From positions 1 through 17,140 of the forward strand of contig JACPIL010000009.1 of NCBI GenBank assembly GCA_016188105.1: a stretch of DNA of 17,140 nt, in the 5' to 3' direction. Below are positions 1-7,578 of the stretch, piece after piece. The translations under genes and the position numbers were made by a program. The notes under the pieces were generated by a model. It did not search any database and was not told the DNA's origin. It saw only the letters and a program-made list of their open reading frames with translations. Position 1 is the first letter of the stretch. Every line of letters starts with the position of its first letter. Source of the DNA: Candidatus Woesearchaeota archaeon. GTDB taxonomy: Archaea; Nanobdellota; Nanobdellia; Woesearchaeales; GW2011-AR9.

Positions 1-19
1 TTTTTGTTTTGGTTTTCAT
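1..19 (-). CDS. Possible 5' end of a divergent gene running off the left edge
   Basis: On the minus strand an ATG at 19-17 opens a frame reading MKTKTK before the window ends. A TATA-like, T/A-rich element lies about 30 bp upstream of it (around 42-57), the spacing seen for leaderless archaeal genes elsewhere in this window. Six codons are far too few to identify a product, so this is a positional inference only. Confidence 0.25.
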
Positions 20-41
20 GTGTGTTTTAGATGCAAAGCCT

Positions 42-92
42 GTTTTTATTTAAACATTCTGTTCAGATTAACTATCCGTAACTCTTATAAAG
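42..92. promoter_or_regulatory. Probable divergent promoter region upstream of the M16 peptidase
   Basis: Two TATA-like elements face opposite ways. CTTATAAAG at 84-92 lies about 27 bp before the ATG at 115 on the plus strand. ATGTTTAAATAAAAAC, read on the minus strand over about 42-57, lies about 30 bp before the possible ATG at 19. Both distances would put transcription starts at or next to the start codon, meaning leaderless mRNAs. Confidence 0.45.
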
Positions 93-114
93 CATAAAAA
101 TAACATTTCTCTTG

Positions 115-1317
115 ATGAAAAAAGCGGTTTTAGGCAATGGTCTGACTGTACTTTATTACCCTAAAAAAGTTAATTCTGTGGTGGTAGAAGTGATGATTAA
201 CGTGGGCAGCTGCCATGAAAAAAGTGATGAGCGGGGGATATCGCATTTCTTAGAACATATTCTTTTTGAAGGAACTAAAAAAAGACCAACCAATAAAGAA
301 ATATCTAATGAAATTGAACGCATTGGAGGAGACTTTAATGCCTATACTTCAACTGGGAAAACTTGCTTTTATGCCAAAGTGCTGAAGAAACATTTTACAA
401 TAGCGGTTGATGTGCTGGCGGATATTTTACAGAACCCATTACTACGTGAAGAAGATATTAAGAAGGAAAAAAATGTGGTATTGAAGGAAATTGCCATGAT
501 CTACGATGAACCACGATTTCACCAATGGATATTATTGCAGCAGAATTTGTTTGAAAAGCACCCGTGCAAATATCCTACTTACGGTGATGTGAAGGTGATA
601 AAAACATTGAACAGGATAAAGGTAGAAGCTTTCTTCAGGAGATATTATGTGCCAAATAATATGGTTGTTTCTATCGTTGGGGATGTTCCAAACTGGAGAA
701 AGGAAATCGAAAAGAATTTTGTGTTTAAAAGAAACAAAATTGTGAGAACAGAATTTTCTGAAGAACCGGCGCTGCGGAAGAATAAAAAAGTATGGCTTAA
801 GAAAAAAATATTCAATACTCATCTGGTCCTTGGATTCAAGACTGTGTCAAGAGCGCATGCTGATTCGTACGTTTTGGATGTGATTAATGGAATTCTCGGC
901 AGAGGACAGAGCGGGAAAATGTTTACGGAAATCCGCAGCAAGCGTGGATTAGGCTATGATGTGGGTACGCAAGTTATGTCAGACAACAATTTTGGTTATT
1001 TTGCCGCTTATGCCATCATCGATAAGAAAAACATTGATTTAGTGAAGAATCTGATGCTGGAAGAAATACAGAGCTTGCAAAATGTTACTGCGGAAGAAGT
1101 CAAAGAAGCACAGGATTTTATCGAAGGAGATTATCTTCTGGAAATGGAAGATACGCAGAAAGTAGCGGATCAAATGTTATTCTGGGAGCAGGTTAAGAGT
1201 GTGGAAGAGATGAATGAATATTTGCGTAAAGTAAAGAAAGTCACTATTAATGATATTAAACGTGTGGTTGGAAAATATTTCAATCATTATGCGCAGGTAG
1301 TGCTGGAAGGGAAATAA
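115..1317 (+). CDS. M16 family zinc metallopeptidase (pitrilysin/processing-peptidase type)
   Basis: This is a 400-residue member of the M16 (inverzincin) family, which cleaves peptides with a zinc-bound water. The inverted zinc motif HFLEH is at residues 44-48 (H44, E47, H48). The third zinc ligand is probably E125 in the segment ending VVLKEI, the usual 77 residues further on. The second half carries the conserved arginine and tyrosine of the family (R277 and Y281 in KRGLGYDV). The length matches a single two-domain half such as mitochondrial processing peptidase beta or bacterial YmxG-like peptidases. A TTG at 112 extends the frame by one codon, but I chose the ATG at 115 because it directly follows a well-placed TATA box. 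No signal peptide is visible, so it should act in the cytoplasm. The lipoprotein gene begins two bases after its stop, suggesting co-transcription. The natural substrate is unknown. Confidence 0.9.
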   Translation: MKKAVLGNGLTVLYYPKKVNSVVVEVMINVGSCHEKSDERGISHFLEHILFEGTKKRPTNKEISNEIERIGGDFNAYTSTGKTCFYAKVLKKHFTIAVDVLADILQNPLLREEDIKKEKNVVLKEIAMIYDEPRFHQWILLQQNLFEKHPCKYPTYGDVKVIKTLNRIKVEAFFRRYYVPNNMVVSIVGDVPNWRKEIEKNFVFKRNKIVRTEFSEEPALRKNKKVWLKKKIFNTHLVLGFKTVSRAHADSYVLDVINGILGRGQSGKMFTEIRSKRGLGYDVGTQVMSDNNFGYFAAYAIIDKKNIDLVKNLMLEEIQSLQNVTAEEVKEAQDFIEGDYLLEMEDTQKVADQMLFWEQVKSVEEMNEYLRKVKKVTINDIKRVVGKYFNHYAQVVLEGK

Positions 1318-1319
1318 GG

Positions 1320-2324
1320 ATGAATCAATCAAACTTCACTCGGTTGAGTATATTTACAGTACTTTTCATTTTCTTAAGCGGTTGTGTCAGCGAGCCTGAA
1401 AGAACAACCCAAAATGAAATTGTAGTGGAAGAACCTGAACCAATTTATGAAAAACCTCAAGATTTAATTCAGGAAACTGAGGATGCGCCAAGTGAAATGC
1501 CTGTAGAAATAACGTCTTTTTCCTGGGAGAAAGACAGTGGCTCAAGAATTGTAGATGGCTCTGTCCCTTTCATTCATAAACTGAAAGATGGAAAGTTCCG
1601 CTTGTATTACTGTAAGGATAATGGGATATTGTCCGCTGTCTCCAGTGACGGCTTGACTTTCACAAAAGAGCAAGGAGTGAGAATCTCTCCCGGAAAGGGG
1701 TTTGAATTGCAGGTCTGCGATCCAACCATCATAGATCTTCCAGATGGAAAAATAAGAATGTATTACAAAGGTGCTAATAGTTTAATGCCTGGGCCTGGAC
1801 AGTCTGTCCACAAAATTTATTCTGCGATCTCCTCAGATGGGTTAACTTTTCAAAAAGAGGGGCTGAGGATAGATTCTGAGACCAGCGGCGACAATGATTG
1901 GGCTTCTGTTCCTGATGCGATAATGCTTCCAGATGGAAGAGTAAGAATATATTATGTAACCGCAGCCGAGAGGGAGCATGGGATCGGTTCAGCCATATCT
2001 ACTGACGGTCTGAATTTTGTAAAAGAACCAGGGATCAGAGTCGAGAAGCTGGTTGATCCAGCTATGGTGAGAATAAACGACCGATATGTAATGTTTGCAG
2101 CTTCTATAGAAGAACAATTTCCCAGAGTCCCTAAAGGAATTTATTACTTAGAATCTTCTGATGGACTTGAGTTTGGTGAACCAAAGGTAGTATTCCAAGC
2201 AGAAAATGTGTATGACCCATCTGTCTTGAAGATTGATGAGAATACAGTTAGAGTGTTCTATGGAAAGGTTGCACCACCACAAAAACCTGCGGTGGAAAGC
2301 CATACGGGGAAGATCGTGGAATGA
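1320..2324 (+). CDS. Lipoprotein with a GH43/GH32-like beta-propeller repeat domain
   Basis: The 334-residue protein starts with a short basic n-region, a hydrophobic stretch (residues 9-19) and a lipobox LSGC with C22 as the predicted lipid-modified cysteine. It is therefore expected on the outer face of the cytoplasmic membrane. An acidic, proline-containing linker (about 25-62) follows. Residues 65-320 hold repeated blades: S(S/T)DGLxF recurs at 108, 171, 227 and 279. A second repeated element, a DP or PD step followed by strands such as PDGKIRMYY and PDGRVRIYY, recurs near 134, 198, 246 and 299. This pattern is typical of five-bladed propellers of the arabinanase/levansucrase/invertase superfamily. 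I cannot name a substrate or assign three catalytic carboxylates with confidence, so it may be a glycosidase or only a carbohydrate-binding propeller. It lies directly behind the M16 peptidase gene. Confidence 0.7.
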   Translation: MNQSNFTRLSIFTVLFIFLSGCVSEPERTTQNEIVVEEPEPIYEKPQDLIQETEDAPSEMPVEITSFSWEKDSGSRIVDGSVPFIHKLKDGKFRLYYCKDNGILSAVSSDGLTFTKEQGVRISPGKGFELQVCDPTIIDLPDGKIRMYYKGANSLMPGPGQSVHKIYSAISSDGLTFQKEGLRIDSETSGDNDWASVPDAIMLPDGRVRIYYVTAAEREHGIGSAISTDGLNFVKEPGIRVEKLVDPAMVRINDRYVMFAASIEEQFPRVPKGIYYLESSDGLEFGEPKVVFQAENVYDPSVLKIDENTVRVFYGKVAPPQKPAVESHTGKIVE

Positions 2325-2341
2325 ATTTTATTAAAAAAGAT

Positions 2342-3361
2342 TTAATTATACGCTTCCATCGATATCTTATCTAACTTCGCTTTATTCTTTCTGAATGGTT
2401 CTAGAAGAGCATTAACTTCTCGGGCTAAAGCATTCTTCAAGTCAAGCGGATGAAGTTTCTTCGCTAAGAAAGCGTCTTCTAGTTCTTGGTAGCTGCTGAA
2501 AGAGATATTGCCGCCGAATTTAGCTGGACGTTCGATCACAAATTTTTCTTTCTTATCCTGTTTGATAGTCATGATCACCAATTTGAGAAATGCTAGCACG
2601 CCGTTGTCTTCTGCTTTTCCTTCTTCGCAGTAGGCGCCCCGAACTTTGTCCTGCACGCTTTTTTCATCGTCTAAGAGATCAATTTTTGATTTAGGATCGG
2701 AGGCAGACATTTTCTTGCCGATCAATCCTGGAATTAACGGAGTCATGACTTCAACGCGGGACTTGTAACCTGCTTTGGGTAAGTATTCGCGAGCGTACAT
2801 CAAAATTTTTCGTTGATCTACACCACCATACTGTACATCTGCTTGAAGGTATTCTTCATCCAAGGCTTGCATCAAAGGGTAAATGATTCCACTTAATTTA
2901 GGGCTGTCACCAAACTTGACTACTTCTGACGCTGCTTTAGTTGCATCGTGAATGGAAGTGACGGTTGATAATTTTAAAGTGTCAAGAATGTAATCTTTCT
3001 TGAGCTGGAATTCTGAGCCTTTGACGATCTCGATGTTTTTAATATCTGCGCCCACTGCTTGAAACATCAACGGAATGACATTGGAGTAGTATTTGTAGCG
3101 CTTTTCTAATACATCCCATGGACAGTTGTCTAATGCGCCATGAATATCTGCGAGGAGTACTTTGACCTTGAATCCTGCTTTGAGAAAGTCAGCCATCTTG
3201 AGAACCCAGACGTAGTAACCTATGTGCGGTCTGCCGGTGATAGCGGTTCCTAAATATACCACTGGTTGTTTTTTCTTTTTGAGAAGATCGAGAAGTTCTG
3301 CTTCGGTAACAATTTCCTGGGTATTGCGCTTGATTAACGCTAATTTCTGTTCGGGATTCAT
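2342..3361 (-). CDS. tyrS: Tyrosyl-tRNA synthetase, archaeal/eukaryal type
   Basis: This class I aminoacyl-tRNA synthetase charges tRNA-Tyr with tyrosine in the cytoplasm. The Rossmann-fold signatures are PHIGY at residues 45-49 (HIGH motif) and KMSAS at 217-221 (KMSKS motif). The tyrosine pocket has Y36, then Y161, Q165 and D168 in YPLMQALDEEY, and the following GGVDQRKI segment is typical of TyrRS rather than TrpRS. The C-terminal half (GNISFSSYQELE, then HPLDLKNALA) aligns with human and archaeal TyrRS as I recall them. The length of 339 residues matches a minimal archaeal enzyme without a C-terminal appendage. It starts with ATG at 3361 and has a palindromic TATA element about 28 bp upstream. 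It converges on the lipoprotein gene with 17 bp between stops. Confidence 0.97.
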   Translation of the reverse strand: MNPEQKLALIKRNTQEIVTEAELLDLLKKKKQPVVYLGTAITGRPHIGYYVWVLKMADFLKAGFKVKVLLADIHGALDNCPWDVLEKRYKYYSNVIPLMFQAVGADIKNIEIVKGSEFQLKKDYILDTLKLSTVTSIHDATKAASEVVKFGDSPKLSGIIYPLMQALDEEYLQADVQYGGVDQRKILMYAREYLPKAGYKSRVEVMTPLIPGLIGKKMSASDPKSKIDLLDDEKSVQDKVRGAYCEEGKAEDNGVLAFLKLVIMTIKQDKKEKFVIERPAKFGGNISFSSYQELEDAFLAKKLHPLDLKNALAREVNALLEPFRKNKAKLDKISMEAYN

Positions 3362-3384
3362 TCACAGTTGGAATGGTAGGAGAT

Positions 3385-3396
3385 TTAAATATTTAA
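3385..3396 (-). promoter_or_regulatory. TATA box of the tyrosyl-tRNA synthetase gene
   Basis: TTAAATATTTAA is a perfect 12-bp palindrome centred about 29 bp upstream of the tyrS ATG (3361), the distance expected for TBP binding ahead of a leaderless transcript. Its symmetry means it could also bind TBP in the other direction, toward the HAD gene. Confidence 0.6.
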
Positions 3397-3420
3397 TGTT
3401 GGTTCTTCTCAATTTCAGTA

Positions 3421-3430
3421 AAATATAAAT
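3421..3430 (+). promoter_or_regulatory. TATA box of the HAD hydrolase / RNase Z gene set
   Basis: AAATATAAAT lies 35-44 bp before the ATG at 3465, so transcription should begin around 3450. That leaves a leader of about a dozen bases. This leader contains a G-rich stretch, GGGGTGGGTG at 3454-3463, which could pair weakly with the 16S rRNA 3' end but sits very close to the start codon. Confidence 0.5.
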
Positions 3431-3464
3431 ACTCGTCCTTGTAATAACTCAAAGGGGTGGGTGA

Positions 3465-4103
3465 ATGGTTAAAGCAGTTATATTTGATTTTTGGGGTACT
3501 TTAGTAGAGAACGGAGTCTGGAGCCCTATCAAGCAAGTACAGCAGATCCTGGACATCAATATGCCTTTTTCTGAGTATGTGGGCCGAATGGAACAGGCCA
3601 TGATGACCAAGAAGTTTAATTCTCTACGCGAAGCCTTCGAAGCGGTCTGTGAAGAATTTAAAGTTGAATGTAATGAAGAGAAGATGGAAGCACTGATCGG
3701 GATGTGGAACAAGTCCTGGATGTTAGCTAAGCCATATGAAGAAGTGCAAGAGGAGCTAGGAAAGCTAAAAGAAGAATATAAACTTATTTTGGTTTCAAAT
3801 ACTGATAATTTTTCTATCAACCAAGTACTAGATAAATTCCAGCTGCGAGAATATTTTGATCACGTCTTCTTATCGTATGAAGTAGGATTGCTCAAGACCG
3901 ATCCAAAATTCTTGAAGAAAGTTCTGAAGGAGACTAAACTCGCGGCAGAAGATTGTGTTCTTGTAGGAGACAGTATCCTCAGCGATATGGAAGCGGCCAG
4001 GGAAGCCGGAATCAAGAGCGTTTTGATGGATCACAAGCAGCGCCAGCATTTCCAGCCAAAAATCAGAAACCTTAAAGAATTATCAAGTATTCTTAGCCAG
4101 TGA
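3465..4103 (+). CDS. HAD superfamily hydrolase (haloacid-dehalogenase-like)
   Basis: A 212-residue protein with the four HAD motifs in order. Motif I is FDFWGTL with nucleophile D8, motif II is VSNTDN with S111 and N112, motif III is K144 in LLKTDP, and motif IV is GDSILSD with D169 and D174. A helical cap (about residues 17-90) lies between motifs I and II, as in subfamily I members such as phosphoglycolate phosphatase and L-2-haloacid dehalogenase. The usual second aspartate of DxD phosphatases is replaced by tryptophan (W10). This resembles the DxYGT form of haloacid dehalogenases and makes a standard phosphatase mechanism less certain. The substrate cannot be assigned. The gene heads a plus-strand set, and its TGA overlaps the ATG of the RNase Z gene. 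Confidence 0.85.
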   Translation: MVKAVIFDFWGTLVENGVWSPIKQVQQILDINMPFSEYVGRMEQAMMTKKFNSLREAFEAVCEEFKVECNEEKMEALIGMWNKSWMLAKPYEEVQEELGKLKEEYKLILVSNTDNFSINQVLDKFQLREYFDHVFLSYEVGLLKTDPKFLKKVLKETKLAAEDCVLVGDSILSDMEAAREAGIKSVLMDHKQRQHFQPKIRNLKELSSILSQ

Positions 4104-5005
4104 TGGCAGAAATTACATTTTTAGGAACTGGATGCATGCAGCCGACTAAGACTAGAAACCATGCCGGCGTTTTATTGAATTACAAGAAGGAAAATATTCT
4201 CTTTGATTGCGGAGAGGGTATTCAACGGCAGATGCGCATCGCCGGGATCAAACCAGCAAAAATAACCAGACTTTGTATAACTCATTGGCATGGGGATCAT
4301 GTTTTTGGTATTCCTGGATTGCTTAGCTCCATGGGCGCTGATCGCATGAGTCAGGAAGAAGAACAAGTTCTACATATTTATGGCCCCAAGGGATCAAAAG
4401 TGTACCTTACTAATATGATGAAAAGTTTTGCAGCGAAAGATATCATTCCTTACGAAGTGCATGAAGTCTCTGCCGGAAAAGCGTATGAAGGCGAGGATTT
4501 CATCTTAGAAGTGCAGAAATTAGAACATTCTGTTCCTTGTATCGGATATAGGTTTCGCGAGAAGGATAAATTGCGTATTGATGTAGTGAAAGCAAAGAAA
4601 TTAGGATTGGAAGGCCCAGTATTAGGAAAACTGCAGCAAGGTAAAGATGTAATGGTTAAAGGAAAGAAGATCAAAGCCAAAGATGTAACCTATGCTACAG
4701 TAGGAAAGAAAATAAGTTATGTGACAGACACTATTCCCTGTAAAGGTGCAGATTTATTGGCGAAAGATGCAGATTTACTTATTTGTGAAGGTACACACTT
4801 GGACGAGATACGGGAGAAGAGCGAGAAGTCCCGACATATGACAGTTAGACAGGCCGCTTTGATTGCTTCTGAAAATAATGTACAGAAGTTAGTGATTACT
4901 CATATTAGTCAAAGGTACAAGATGTCTTCAGAGATCATTGAAGAAGCACGAACATATTTTGATAGTTCGGTGGTGGCAGAAGATTTTATGAAGATTAATG
5001 TGTGA
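4103..5005 (+). CDS. rnz: Ribonuclease Z (tRNA 3'-end processing endonuclease)
   Basis: RNase Z cuts pre-tRNAs just after the discriminator base so that CCA can be added. This 300-residue protein has the full-length short-form (ElaC) layout of a metallo-beta-lactamase fold. The zinc motif THWHGDH is at residues 60-66 (H61, H63, D65, H66). Further ligands are H142 in the LEHSVP segment, D209 in SYVTDT and H267 in THISQRY, and H245 in SRHMT is the conserved catalytic-site histidine. The region around 158-195 (RIDVVKAKKLGLEGPVLGKL onward) matches the ElaC substrate-recognition segment. I chose the ATG at 4103, which overlaps the HAD stop as ATGA-type coupling. A GTG at 4100 would add one residue. 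Translation is probably coupled to the upstream gene, as I see no Shine-Dalgarno sequence. Confidence 0.96.
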   Translation: MAEITFLGTGCMQPTKTRNHAGVLLNYKKENILFDCGEGIQRQMRIAGIKPAKITRLCITHWHGDHVFGIPGLLSSMGADRMSQEEEQVLHIYGPKGSKVYLTNMMKSFAAKDIIPYEVHEVSAGKAYEGEDFILEVQKLEHSVPCIGYRFREKDKLRIDVVKAKKLGLEGPVLGKLQQGKDVMVKGKKIKAKDVTYATVGKKISYVTDTIPCKGADLLAKDADLLICEGTHLDEIREKSEKSRHMTVRQAALIASENNVQKLVITHISQRYKMSSEIIEEARTYFDSSVVAEDFMKINV

Positions 5006-5570
5006 AGAAATGATATCAGAAGGTTTTGGGCTAGTACTTTTTTCTTTGATTGTTTTTACACTACTTTTTTTAGCTGTAGGTTATAACTTTTTTAAAGTAC
5101 GAAAAATCAAAACTGTAAGGAATAGTTATTTAATGGCTGTAATAACAAGTTTATGTTATGTTTTGGCATTCCTATTTCTTTTGTTTGAACAAATACCTTT
5201 GTTTCTTATTTTCTTTTTTGTGGTTGGGCCAGTATGTGTAGTAGTTGCCTGGGTTAAATATGGTAAAGTAACAGTATCAGAGCAGGCAAAAAAGACAAAA
5301 GAGGTTATTAAGAAAGATAAAAATAAGAAACTCACTTTTTTTGATGTCTTTACAGCCAAAGGATGGGTTAAGATAGCTTTAAAATTTGGAACAATAAAAG
5401 CAACTATTTTAAGTTTTGTTATTGCACTGATTGTGTCTTTCTTATTATTTTTGCTCCTAAAACAGATTGGTTACACTGAATCGATTTTCGAAGTAATGAC
5501 AAATGCAATATTCACTTCGGTTTTAGCTGCCGGATGGATTTATTTTACAACTAGAAAAATTAAGAAATAA
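4998..5570 (+). CDS. Hypothetical multi-pass membrane protein
   Basis: I do not recognise this 190-residue protein. It has five likely membrane helices at about residues 9-32, 44-63, 66-87, 133-154 and 162-183. They are separated by a strongly charged, lysine-rich loop (95-115, SEQAKKTKEVIKKDKNKK) and there is a basic C-terminus. Basic residues after helix 1 (KVRKIK) suggest that loop is cytoplasmic. The start at ATG 4998 overlaps the RNase Z stop by 8 bases. An in-frame ATG at 5010 would begin outside the overlap and give a protein four residues shorter. It appears to be the last gene of the HAD-rnz set and ends directly against the convergent dihydrouridine synthase gene with no base between the stops. 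I see no catalytic motif. Confidence 0.75.
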   Translation: MCEEMISEGFGLVLFSLIVFTLLFLAVGYNFFKVRKIKTVRNSYLMAVITSLCYVLAFLFLLFEQIPLFLIFFFVVGPVCVVVAWVKYGKVTVSEQAKKTKEVIKKDKNKKLTFFDVFTAKGWVKIALKFGTIKATILSFVIALIVSFLLFLLLKQIGYTESIFEVMTNAIFTSVLAAGWIYFTTRKIKK

Positions 5571-6509
5571 TCACAATCCATCATAAAACTCTTTCATAAC
5601 TCGCTCTATCTCGACAGTCTCTTTCAACTTAAGCAGTTTCCCTCTTAACTCCTTCCCACCAGGACAGCCTTTGGAAAAGTTCATGGCCTGCATCCTGATG
5701 TTATATACTTTGATGGTTGGATATTGTTTGGCATATTCAACGTATTTGAAAAAGGTTTCAATCTTTTTCTTGGAGGACATACCACCATATTTTCCTTTCT
5801 CTAAGTATTGGTTGATCTGAGTAAAAAGAAATGGATTGCTCATCGCTTCCCGGCCGATCATGACGTAATCGCAGCCGGTTTCATCTAACATGCGCTTGGC
5901 ATCTTCGGGAGTTCTGATGTCGCCATTTCCTACGACAGGAATAGAAACCATCTGTTTCAATTCTTTGATCAAAGCCCAGTTAGATGTTCCTGAATATCCT
6001 TCTTTTACCGTACGCGGATGGAAGGTGATCATGTCCAAACCTTCTTCTTCCGCAATTTTAGCGATAGCTTGCCATTTATCTGGTTTGGTAACGCCTGCTC
6101 TGATTTTGACGGTTACTGGTTTCTTTGTAGCTGCACGCATAATTTTGAAAATTTCTCTAGTCAAATCAGGATGTTGCAATAAGGCAGAACAGGCCATCTG
6201 CTGGGTGATATGATCGGCGGGACACCCCATGTTGTAATCGATTATGTCAAAATATGGTTCGACAATCTTAATCGCTCGTTGGAGTGCTTCTAAATCTGAG
6301 CCAAATAACTGGATAGCTAAAGGTCTTTCTTTCTCTGAGAATTCGATGAAATTGTGGATGTCTGCTTCTCGGGCTACCACAGCATGAATATTAGTGAATT
6401 CAGTTACCACTAGTCCTGCGCCAAGCTCTCGGCAGAGCAACCTTAGGGCAGGATTGCTTACTCCTGACATGGGAGCAAGAAATGCTTTGGATGGAAATTT
6501 TGGTAACAT
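5571..6509 (-). CDS. dus: tRNA-dihydrouridine synthase (Dus family)
   Basis: This FMN enzyme reduces uridines in tRNA to dihydrouridine. The TIM barrel shows the family signatures in order: LAPMSGVSN (residues 11-19), QLFGSD (67-72), and NMGCPA with catalytic C96. Next come K135 and R137 in VKIRAG, H164 and R166 in FHPRTVKEGYSG, the flavin-phosphate loops VVGNGDI (192-198) and YVMIGREAMSNPF (215-227), then a helical C-terminal tRNA-binding domain (about 245-312). The length of 312 residues is normal for bacterial DusB-like and archaeal Dus proteins. The exact position modified cannot be read from sequence. A weak TATA-like element (read CTTTTTTATT, 6540-6531) lies about 26 bp upstream of the ATG at 6509, so the transcript may be leaderless. 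It diverges from the YjjX-type gene. Confidence 0.95.
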   Translation of the reverse strand: MLPKFPSKAFLAPMSGVSNPALRLLCRELGAGLVVTEFTNIHAVVAREADIHNFIEFSEKERPLAIQLFGSDLEALQRAIKIVEPYFDIIDYNMGCPADHITQQMACSALLQHPDLTREIFKIMRAATKKPVTVKIRAGVTKPDKWQAIAKIAEEEGLDMITFHPRTVKEGYSGTSNWALIKELKQMVSIPVVGNGDIRTPEDAKRMLDETGCDYVMIGREAMSNPFLFTQINQYLEKGKYGGMSSKKKIETFFKYVEYAKQYPTIKVYNIRMQAMNFSKGCPGGKELRGKLLKLKETVEIERVMKEFYDGL

Positions 6510-6560
6510 AGATTGGAAAAATGACCTTGCAATAAAAAAGTATAGTAAAAAGCAGAGAAA

Positions 6561-6570
6561 AATATTTAAA
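6561..6570 (+). promoter_or_regulatory. TATA box of the ITP/XTP phosphatase gene
   Basis: AATATTTAAA, preceded by a purine-rich GCAGAGAAA stretch that could serve as BRE, is centred about 28 bp before the ATG at 6593. This implies a leaderless transcript. Confidence 0.6.
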
Positions 6571-6592
6571 AGAAGGTTTAGCCTAATCTTTT

Positions 6593-7120
6593 ATGAAAAT
6601 TGTTGTTGGTTCTACTAATCCAAGCAAACTTGACGCGGTAAAAGAAGTTCTTTCCATGTATTCTTTTTGGGGAAATGCAGAAATTGTAGGAGTTAGTGCA
6701 AATTCTGAAGTTTCTGATCAACCGAAGACCAGCGCTGAAACTATATGGGGAGCAATAAATAGGGCAAGGCATGCTTATCAAGCAGGCGGATGTAATTATG
6801 CTGTTGGTTTAGAATCTGGCTTCCATGAATTCCCTCATGCGGGACACATGGAATTCACTGCCTGTGTAATCTATGATGGGAGAGACAATCATTTTGGATT
6901 TTCCTCTGCCTTCAAATGTCCTGATGCTGTTTATCAGATAATGCAAAAGGACGGGCTTAACCTGAATGACGCATGTTATAAAGCAGGATTAACTCAAAAT
7001 CCAGAAATAGGAAAATCGGAAGGTATCATTGGAATATTAACAAAAGGAAGAAAAACAAGAAAAGATTACACTAAAGATGCTATTATCATGGCTATGATCC
7101 ATGTGGAGAATAAATTCTAA
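6593..7120 (+). CDS. yjjX: Non-canonical purine NTP phosphatase (ITP/XTP), YjjX/DUF84 family
   Basis: Members of this family hydrolyse ITP and XTP, removing deaminated purine nucleotides before they enter DNA or RNA. The 175-residue protein has the family features: an N-terminal nucleotide-binding motif VGSTNPSKLDAV (residues 5-16), and the central DQPKTSAETIWGAINRAR (42-59) that corresponds to the EQPxGxEET-GAxNR segment of E. coli YjjX. AVGLESG (70-76) carries the conserved acidic residue E74, and the C-terminal block is EGIIGILTKGRKTR, followed by the segment ending DAIIMAM. The length is typical. The ATG at 6593 is well placed behind a TATA box and no longer start is needed. It is divergent from dus and is followed 46 bp later by hjc. 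Confidence 0.92.
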   Translation: MKIVVGSTNPSKLDAVKEVLSMYSFWGNAEIVGVSANSEVSDQPKTSAETIWGAINRARHAYQAGGCNYAVGLESGFHEFPHAGHMEFTACVIYDGRDNHFGFSSAFKCPDAVYQIMQKDGLNLNDACYKAGLTQNPEIGKSEGIIGILTKGRKTRKDYTKDAIIMAMIHVENKF

Positions 7121-7130
7121 GCTCGAAGAA

Positions 7131-7140
7131 CTTAAATAAT
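7131..7140 (+). promoter_or_regulatory. TATA box of hjc
   Basis: CTTAAATAAT lies about 27-36 bp before the hjc ATG at 7167, suggesting a leaderless transcript. The T-rich run just after it (7143-7148) could also act as a U-rich terminator for the gene upstream. Confidence 0.5.
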
Positions 7141-7166
7141 CCTTTTTTCTTCTTGCTCTTTGATAG

Positions 7167-7577
7167 ATGAATACAAAAGCTAAAGGGTCAAAAGGGGAAC
7201 GTGAACTTATCCATTTCTTCAACCAAAATGGCTGGTCGGCTATCCGGGCGGCTGGAAGCGGTTCACAGAGATATCCTTCTCCAGACATTCTGGCTGGGAA
7301 TGCCATGCGCAGGGTAGCCATCGAGTGTAAAGTCACGGCAGAGACTAAAAAATACCTGTATGATGAAGATATTGAGCAATTACGGGCTTTTTCTACTCAG
7401 TTTGGAGCAGAAGGATGGTTTGGAGTCAAGTTTCCCAGCCAGCCCTGGTATTTCCTGATGCTGGAAGATATCGAAAACACTGGCAAGTGTTGGGCGATAT
7501 CGTTAGAATTGGCGCGGAGAAAAGGCTTGACCGTTGAAGAATTGTTAGGTAAATCCAGTCTAGAAATTAAACAGTAA
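7167..7577 (+). CDS. hjc: Holliday junction resolvase Hjc
   Basis: Hjc is the archaeal structure-specific endonuclease that cuts four-way DNA junctions during recombination and fork repair. The nuclease fold of the PD-(D/E)xK superfamily is visible: E11 in KGERELI, the GSGSQRYPSPD loop ending in D40, and E53 with K55 in AIECK. A second conserved half follows (QLRAFSTQFGAEGWFGVKF). The length of 136 residues is slightly longer than the Pyrococcus enzyme, mostly through the glycine/serine loop before D40. The protein should act as a dimer with two active sites. The start ATG at 7167 follows a well-placed TATA box. Its stop is one base from the stop of the convergent hypothetical gene. Confidence 0.95.
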   Translation: MNTKAKGSKGERELIHFFNQNGWSAIRAAGSGSQRYPSPDILAGNAMRRVAIECKVTAETKKYLYDEDIEQLRAFSTQFGAEGWFGVKFPSQPWYFLMLEDIENTGKCWAISLELARRKGLTVEELLGKSSLEIKQ

Positions 7578-7578
7578 A

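Noticed and set aside
3449..3820. Minus-strand reading frame of 123 codons opposite the HAD hydrolase
   Set aside because: Serine-rich, low-complexity translation typical of an antisense shadow, covering the conserved HAD motifs.
5890..6213. Plus-strand reading frame of 107 codons opposite the dihydrouridine synthase
   Set aside because: It lies fully within a well-supported gene on the other strand, has no promoter or ribosome site and no recognisable motif.
6394..6618. Plus-strand frame spanning the dus start and the yjjX promoter
   Set aside because: It overlaps both dus and the start of yjjX and runs through the TATA box of the latter.
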